Positions 56,969 through 64,000 of a DNA stretch of 64,000 bases are shown piece by piece. The notes below the pieces were generated by a model, which was not told where the DNA came from, made no database searches, and worked only from the letters and a program-made list of their open reading frames with translations. Source of the stretch: Ostrinia nubilalis (taxonomy: Eukaryota > Arthropoda > Insecta > Lepidoptera > Crambidae); NCBI RefSeq assembly GCF_963855985.1, contig NC_087119.1, positions 3,202,001 to 3,266,000 of the forward strand. The letters run 5' to 3'. How positions within the stretch are numbered: the first letter of the stretch is position 1; each line of letters begins with the position of its first letter. A program made the position numbers and the translations under genes.

Positions 56969-59900
56969 TTGGGCCAACGTCAATTGTGAAAATAAGGACA
57001 AAGTCAAGAAGAGACAAATCATATAGAGATGGATGAAGTTTAAAGACTATTATCGAGACACAAAACAGACATGATGAAGTTTTTAACGTACAAACGTGGT
57101 GATAGAGTTTTTGAGTAATTTCCATAAAAACAGTGAAAACTACGACCACAGCGTAAGTTGTTTATTCTAAAAAAAACTATCGTTTATTGATTGTAATGTT
57201 GATCAACAAAAGAAGCATTGAAGACAAAACACACAAGAGCGAAGGTCCGACATAACTCGATACGTCCTTTCAGTTGTAGAATCGCAGTCTATTTTTAATA
57301 TACAGTTACCCGCCACAAAGTTATTATATCCTCAGTTATAAACGAGTAAAAAATGTAAAAAACGAGCCAATCTCCGACAATGTAGCCTTCTTATAATTGG
57401 CGACCGGTGGCAGCCGCCTGATTATCACTCTCGTATAATTTAATATATGCATAATTGTTGGAAATTAAATATCTACTGACGATTCCCGTTGTAATCAAAT
57501 AAATGCAATTCGAATGTAGGGCTGGGGAACAAGTTATCCTAGGAACATTTTTATCTGTAACGTAAAACTTGTCAAGGTCTAAAGAAAATATATTTGAAAA
57601 ATCTGTTAGTAGGTACGACATATCAGACACTACATTTCAGAGCATTTGATAATATAGAGTTAACCCAACCGAGAGCCATCTATGAAAGCTCTGCTTAGAC
57701 AGTTTTAGAAACTACTACGAAAAATCAATTTTCCAATTATTTTTGTTTGCAGTTAATAAAATTAAAAATAGTTTTGGGAAGTGTCAACCCTGTTAACCGT
57801 TCAATTAAAAAGGATTTTCATTCTTATGCCTTGGTAATAAGGTTTTCATTAGCGTACCTCGAGTGTACCGTTAAAATGACATACGCGGTTTTGAAAATTG
57901 ATTGAGCAGCGATTAAACGCCATAAAAGTAACCGCAACACGGATCACTTTCGTCTTCCAACAATTTGCTTGTGTATAAGTTATTTTCATTAATTCTGCTA
58001 CAAACTTGTTCTCATATTATTTCGAGCCTGGAGTTAATCAGATATTAACGGCGTAAGTTTCGAAACAGGTGTGCTCGATGCCAGCCGATGGAAGCAAAAG
58101 GAAAACGTATTTGTACAAATTATAGAGACAGCTAGCTCTGAAAGATTTGACGTATATGTACGTCACATTATGCCAACTGTTTGAGTTGGTTTTTGGCCAA
58201 TGACAACACGCCTTTAAAACCGCGCCACGCTACGTCACGCTCACGGTTGTCATTTAACAATGTAACACCCGCTGTTTGTGAGAGGTTTTAAGACATTGCA
58301 AACTGAATTGATTAAAATTACCTATTTTCACACATACATTTCAAGGGACTTAGGTTTATTAATAAGATAAAATTGACCTTCTGCTATGACACTTATTCTG
58401 CATGTTTGTATCTAGCAAAACTTTCTGAATTTTGAAAATCTAATTTCTTTTGTAGACTATTACCCCTAGACGCGTCTGCAATCTGCGACCAAACTTCGTA
58501 CAGAAGATGTAGAATAAACGAGGGAGGCGATGCATTTCAATGAATTCACTTTCTACTTAAAAGATATCCATTTTCAGAAGCAATTACCGAGTCAGCATTA
58601 CACAGCCGCGCCGCTCGGCCGGCCACGGGCAACCTTTACCAGAACAGTTAAACAAACTATAATGTTACATTAATTTAATACTGCAAGTGTGTTTATTAAA
58701 AAAACTTCGCGAATGCGTCACGGAAGGCATGATAGTCAATGCAGTTCATAAATACAAACATCACGAACGAATCAAGATTGTACGCCCAACGAAATAGAAT
58801 TGATTTTCAATTGCTAGTTATTATTAGACGTATTTATAAGACGAGGCAAAAATTGCTCCTCACAATAAATGGTGCTCACATGCCGCATCGAATCATATTA
58901 ATAAGTTTGCTTTTTATCAATATCGTATAAATATGGCTGCGAAGGAACAACAATCGTCGGGCGTCCCGCTCGCTCGTTTTTTGTGCCGTCGCTTGCGCAT
59001 GCAACTTCTTAATTAATGCTCGCGTTATATGTTATCTAGTGCCATATTTAACTATATTTAATGATTCTTAATTCTGTGTTTCTGTTCGGCTAAATACATT
59101 TCATTTTCGTGTACAGGGCTGCCAGCGTCTGGTTACTTAGTAAAACACAATTATCATATTAGTTACTTGATTATTATTGAACTGACCTATAAAAATAGGT
59201 TTTTATTGTTAACTCTATGATATCGCTGAATAGGAAAATACAAATTTCCAACCACCGAGCCTACAATTTACTACTCAGTAATAATATCATGACAACTCTT
59301 GATTCTTGCAATTTAATTTACTTGTAAAACAAAAAAGTTGTACGCTTTACATTTGAAATTAATTTCCGACGTAGCGTTTAATCACGAATGCAAAAAGAAT
59401 GCTCAAAATAAAGCACTGCCGCCATTGAGTGAACGTGCTAAATTAAATCATGCCGGGTTACCGCAAACTAAGTATATTATTATAATTGTGGGCCTGGACT
59501 GCTGGGGTACAGTCGGCTTCGTACAGAGGTGTACAGTACAGAGCAAGGGAGGTTGACAAAACTTAAGCTAAGATGAATTTAGCGACTTCTTTCTGTTTCG
59601 ACTTGACTCTTTTTTGGTAATTAGAGACACCATCATATAGGACATTGGTGGTGCAAACATTGTCATTCATACCAATATGATCTGAATAGCTAAGTAGGTA
59701 TAAATTAATTAAAATTAGGTCAAAAATTTTTCAACTTCAACAAATACTGACCAGGCATACCGCCGATCCGCGAATGACTGTATTACGCCCTTCACGTTCT
59801 AACTTATAATTTTCGCAACTAACTGTACACAGTCGCGTTTTTCTGACCATTATAGAACGACGGGCAAACCCTGGCTCCGACCTAGCATTTAATTGCAAGA

Positions 59901-61408
59901 AAAAAACGGGAACTTAATAAAAACCCGTCCGATTAAAAAGCCTTTTAAATTGTAGAAATAGTGCAACAAAGTCGGCTGACATTTCAACTAGTTTGATCCA
60001 CAATAATAATTGGCACATGCAAGGAATACATGAATTGTTTAATGTACAATACATATAATTGATGCAGTTATAAGTGTCATTAGCTGAGTAATAATATGGC
60101 TGGGTTAAGCAGGTGGTTATCATTATTTGTGTAATTCATTTATATGAAAACAGCGGTGTGGGTTGGGTGGTACCCCGCCACTTCAGTGGTGTAAGTCTCA
60201 ATAATTCTGACAATTACCTTTGTAATGAAACTGTAATATCATCAATACATGACGTATAAGATACATACATTATGTATAAGAGAGAAAAATTGCGGGAAAT
60301 AGTAAAAATGCAGTCAAACTGTCGAACTTTTACTTTTGAACAGAAAACTGCATGTGATAAGTAGGTACAAGAGACGACACAAAAACGTAATATTTTATAT
60401 TGAACAAAATTCTCACTTTTGTATCTTATCCAATGCCTCGTAAGATTCGATTACCCATAGAAATACACCGGGGCAGGTGAAGCTACGATACGCTTGTAAT
60501 ACAATTAATTACGATAGTCTATCAGTTGCTGTTTACTTCACCATTATACCGCTATTTGTTTTGCGGTGATCTTAAGGTCATCGTGCTGGCAACCCTGTTA
60601 TTAAAGGAATATGTCGGTACATTTGCTTGATCGATTAGTGAACATTTCTCTTGAGCTTGCACTTTTATAACACCACACAAACTCCACCCTCAATCGCATT
60701 AAGCAATAAGAAACAAAATCGCTTATCACGACACTAAATTGACATCAACATTAATTAAGATAATTATAAGCATTTAAAGTAATTGATGTTCCTTGTAAGC
60801 AATTTCTTTGGGGACATTTTTTTCGAGAATTATACTAAATTAATTTAAATAGTTTACATATTATACTGTATATCCGTTTAACACGAATGTACCTAAGATA
60901 TTAATGAATTAACCGCCGTGCATTAAATTATCAATTTTAAATGGTTTTGGCCCGATCGGACTTGAATCGCGATATTGAAATGTCAATGTCATAAAGATGA
61001 CAGTTGCCGTATAAGGAACAAATGTTCAGTCTCTCGGTCAACAACAGATGTCGTTTTATCTTCTTCATTATTCTTATAATTCATATACTTAATCCTTGAT
61101 AGTTTTAACTTTTGTCATTGTCAAGTGGAGAATTTCCTACGTTTTCCAAGCTTTCAGAAATGTGAGGGTTGTAGGATTCCAATACTCATGGGAGTTTTAA
61201 GCGGTTGGAACTATGCGAGTTGGAGAGCCTGTATTCAGTTAATTCCACCAGACTACTACAGTACGCAGTATTTACGAAATACCTATTTCTGGAATACAGA
61301 TTAAGAGCTTTTACCACACAGTGGGCCTTTTTGTACTGAAAATATTGTGGCAATGATCAATTTTTGTCTATATTGACAGTTCATTCTTTTTAATCGTCAC
61401 ATAACTTT
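56969..61408. other. Long region without recognisable features
   Basis: AT-rich DNA. Isolated 'gggctgccag' (59117) and 'ggcaaccctg' (60590) look like hAT termini but have no partners or TSDs. Open frames of 60-79 codons have no motifs. Confidence 0.5.
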
Positions 61409-61411
61409 TAG

Positions 61412-61579
61412 GGCTATTTCAATTTAGAGGTTTTCAGACTTTGTCCTCCGTTTGAAAGACACTCTGTTGGTAATTGACTGTAATTTTTATTCCAACACAG
61501 TTGTCATACAGTTTTCAGTGTGCGGTCCTGCAAACGGACGACAAACGTCTGTCTCAAAGCGTCTAATTTGAAATAGCTC
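61412..61579. mobile_element. PIF/Harbinger-like MITE flanked by TTA (first of pair)
   Basis: The ends 'g(g/a)gctatttcaa' are inverted, continuing through 'tttaga' and 'ccgtttg' blocks to about 45 bp. TTA at both flanks (61409-61411, 61580-61582). 168 bp. Confidence 0.75.
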
Positions 61580-61616
61580 TTATATCTGAAATAACTGACA
61601 TTTTGGATTTTTTTTT

Positions 61617-61774
61617 TTGCGTTTTCACATTTAGGCGATTTAGCAGCGCGACAAACGCGCAACAAACGCGCTGCCGAAAACATACTATGTGACAGCGGAT
61701 GCATGGCTTCACATTATAAAAACGCCGCTGCCGCGCTGCTGTCGCGCTTCTATCGCCCTAATGTGAAAGCGCTC
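61617..61774. mobile_element. PIF/Harbinger-like MITE (second of pair)
   Basis: The right end, inverted, is 'gagcgctttcacattagggc'; the left is 'ttgcgttttcacatttaggc' within a T-run, so its TSD is blurred (ttt versus tta at 61775-61777). The interior is rich in 'gcgcgaca' and 'cgccgctgccgcgctgctgt'. The terminal pattern (GAGC..TTTCA.ATTAG) resembles the preceding MITE 37 bp away. Confidence 0.7.
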
Positions 61775-61988
61775 TTAAAGTATACTATACTTACCTCAAG
61801 TGAAAACCAGTTTTGTCTAAATAATTTTATAAAACGCGTTTCTTGTTTTTGTTTAAGTACATTATTTTGGATCATTATTATCATTTTTCGGACATAATGC
61901 TATATCTTTCTATGCCAATTTGGTAGTTTGCGAACAACAAAAGAATACATTCACGGTTCAGTGAGTTCTCGCGAAGTGGCTCACATAC

Positions 61989-62289
61989 TTAGGGTTGCCA
62001 GGTGTCCGGACCGGACATGTTTGGCTTTTTACGGTCTTGTCCGGCCAAATATTGTCTCGTGCGGCCTGTCCGGCTTTTATTAGACTTTTTAGCGCCAGGT
62101 GAAAGTTGAGCCACAGAATAATATCAGCACATGCATCAGGATGGGCAACCGATGATGATAGGTACTACTCTCTCGTGAGCTATGACACTAATTGCGTGCC
62201 GCAGTGACATGTCCGGCTTTTAGGGTAAAATGTACGGCCAAATGAAGCACAGAGTCCGGCTTTTGTGTTTTTGGACCTGGCAACCCTAC
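61989..62289. mobile_element. hAT MITE with 8-bp TSD
   Basis: The ends are '(t)tagggttgccagg' and, inverted, '(g)tagggttgccagg'. The duplication tcacatac flanks exactly (61981-61988, 62290-62297). Subterminal 'gtccggcttt' motifs recur at least four times in either orientation. 301 bp, non-coding. Confidence 0.9.
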
Positions 62290-62297
62290 TCACATAC

Positions 62298-63006
62298 AGC
62301 AACATTACGGCAAGATGATGCCGTTCGAATTGCATATAATGCGTATTTATTTACATACTTCCCGTATCTGATATACAGGGTAGTGTTAAAATAATATATA
62401 GGGTGATTATTAGTTCATTTAATAAAATAAAATCGATTTAAGGTAGAATTATCGTGCAGTTTTAAGTTAATAAAGGAGATGTGTGCTGAATTTTCACTTT
62501 AAGTTGAAAATGACGACGGTTTAGAAAAAAAGTTGATTATAATGAGACAAGAAGTAATTTTATTGTTGTTTCTAATTATGTAGCAAATTCTTTAAAAATC
62601 ACCTAGTTACGTCGATGGATAGAATAGGGTATAACGAAAAAGTTTATTAAAATGTAAGGAAAATTGCCGTATATCTGCCATTTTAATAAACTTCGTAAAC
62701 TCTTAGTAGTTGGACCGTGAAAACATTTTTCTTGTACCATGAACTTGTATCAAGAAAACAACTTAAGTACATCCTCAGGGTTGCCAGACCCTATAAAATA
62801 TTTATACCGCATCACATTTATAAGATTCATCTTGCCATGCAAATAAAATTGTAAACAAAACCGCGAGCGATTGCATTATTGAACGCACACACTCACACGT
62901 GATTGTACAGTCAAATTCGTAAACACATTAAATTTTAAATTCGTTCGAAGTGTTCTTAAAACTAGTGTGAGATATCTAGCATCCCTGGTGGCATTAACCT
63001 GTTTGA
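62298..63006. other. No recognisable gene
   Basis: 'cagggttgccagaccc' at 62778 looks like another hAT terminus without a partner. Nothing else seen. Confidence 0.45.
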
Positions 63007-63014
63007 CTTTGAAT

Positions 63015-63163
63015 GGATTTGACGCAGAATGTGCACTTCGCTTAATGAGCACTTCGTAAAATGCGCACTTCTCTATACTAAATACTATACAAAAAACTCC
63101 TCAACTTTAAATTAGAATGGAAAAAACGCGCATTTTGCCAAGTGCACATTCTGCGTCAGACCC
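63015..63163. mobile_element. hAT-like MITE with 8-bp TSD (one mismatch)
   Basis: The ends are 'ggatttgacgcagaatgtgc' and, inverted, 'gggtctgacgcagaatgtgc', then 'actt'. Flanks ctttgaat (63007-63014) and gtttgaat (63164-63171) form an 8-bp duplication with one change. The interior repeats 'aaaatgcgcactt'. 149 bp. Confidence 0.75.
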
Positions 63164-63171
63164 GTTTGAAT

Positions 63172-64000
63172 ATTATCTAGAAATGTTTAAATAACCAAAT
63201 TGATGCGATTGAAGAGATTTATAACATTCTATATGGATAGTACCTTGATAATGAACTACGATACGATTATATCTTATCATAGGACTAAGTACAGACAAAA
63301 GGACATCAAGCAAACGCTGTTACTCTGTAGCATTTTATAGGTTTTAACAAAAAGTAACTTCCTAACCTGTGACTCTAGCTAAAGATTTGAAGATCTTAAG
63401 TTCACTTAAGTTCTTATAAGAGACTAATCTACACAATGCGTTTTGGTTTAAGCCGTCTCGACCATTCGTCTACATCCCAGTATAAGGGCAAAAGAGATAA
63501 AAATATCGGTAAATCGATTTGTGGATTAAGGCCAGCGATTAAAGTCCTGTCCGTGCTTTCATTGTCACGGCCACGCTTAAGGTTACGAGGCCGACTGTAC
63601 CCTACGCGTGTGTGGGTGTTAGACGCTGTAGGGTCGACGACATCTCTCATTGTAATTTACAATTTATTTAAATTTTACAATTTGATAGATGAGCGCATGT
63701 CTCGCTCTTTGTCTCCTTGCGCGTACGGCACAATACATTGTAATTACTTATTTTACGACTTGAATGTGTGTTTGACAATTATTCTTTATTGGTCGCAATA
63801 ATAATTAGTTGTATTGAGAGCGTCATATTATACGGCGCGGTCACGAGCTTATTTGGTTTTCCCATAGAGCAAGGCTGCCAGTAAAGTCTAGCGCAGCAAA
63901 AAAATACATTGTAACATTTTGAAACTTTATTTGTAGTTATTTATAAGGTAGCATATTTGCTTGGACAGCACATGACGTCATGACATTGATTCGCACACAT
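63172..64000. other. No recognisable gene
   Basis: A 121-codon plus frame (63436-63801) and an overlapping minus frame lie here without recognisable domains. No element ends found. Confidence 0.45.

Noticed and set aside
63436..63801. 121-codon plus-strand frame
   Set aside because: No motif, no context, and an overlapping open frame on the other strand; GC-richer DNA explains both.

Overview
This window looks like gene-poor, AT-rich nuclear DNA from a moth or butterfly (Lepidoptera). The evidence is the mix of repeats. There are many short Helitron-like elements that start TC near an 'actaatattataaa' motif, end in CTAG and sit between A and T. RTE-type LINE 3' ends finish in GATGAT repeats after a conserved 'gcagtggacgtc' stretch. 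hAT, PIF/Harbinger, Tc1/mariner, piggyBac and P-type non-autonomous elements are dense. I found no host protein-coding gene, rRNA, tRNA gene or CRISPR array that I can defend. Nearly all short open frames look like chance frames or frames inside repeats. The one long, clearly functional-looking frame is a LINE reverse transcriptase (43419-44663, minus).

Layout. 1-10 kb: mostly featureless DNA with one 1.05-kb palindromic element (3219-4273) and decayed transposase and LINE pieces. 10-20 kb: several MITEs with readable target-site duplications (TSDs): hAT at 11093-11319, TAA/TTA-flanked elements at 12282-12487 and 12765-13090, a hAT MITE nested in a LINE tail at 17015-17190, and a TA-flanked MITE at 17760-17898. 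22.7-24.5 kb: a piggyBac-like element with TTAA ends that has swallowed an RTE LINE relic. 28.7-30.4 kb: a Helitron interrupted by a 1166-bp insertion with a 9-bp TSD. Its two halves are inverted arrays of a degenerate ~15-16 bp repeat around an AAGC microsatellite and a very GC-rich core. This resembles Drosophila Foldback (FB) architecture and is the most unusual object here. 32-39 kb: sparse Helitrons and LINE ends.

40-53 kb is the densest part. It holds four copies of one non-autonomous element (40151, 41703, 52294, 52810). Two copies have perfect 7-bp TSDs, and the family carries the start of a THAP-like zinc-finger exon, which points to the P superfamily. The same region has a Jockey-like LINE relic, the intact-frame RT of a 5'-truncated LINE, a LINE end whose two halves point in opposite directions (twin-priming signature), and three large inverted repeats within 4.3 kb (45457-47368, 47772-48772, 49428-49746). 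The second of these contains a C-rich minisatellite.

51-64 kb: more MITEs, several nested (a TA-flanked MITE inside a TAA-flanked one at 54405-54770), two adjacent related TTA-flanked MITEs at 61412-61774, hAT elements with 8-bp TSDs at 51186-51854 and 61989-62289, and otherwise unremarkable DNA. The window is most likely intergenic or a large intron. All element classifications come from reading termini, TSDs and motifs by eye; no database search was run.
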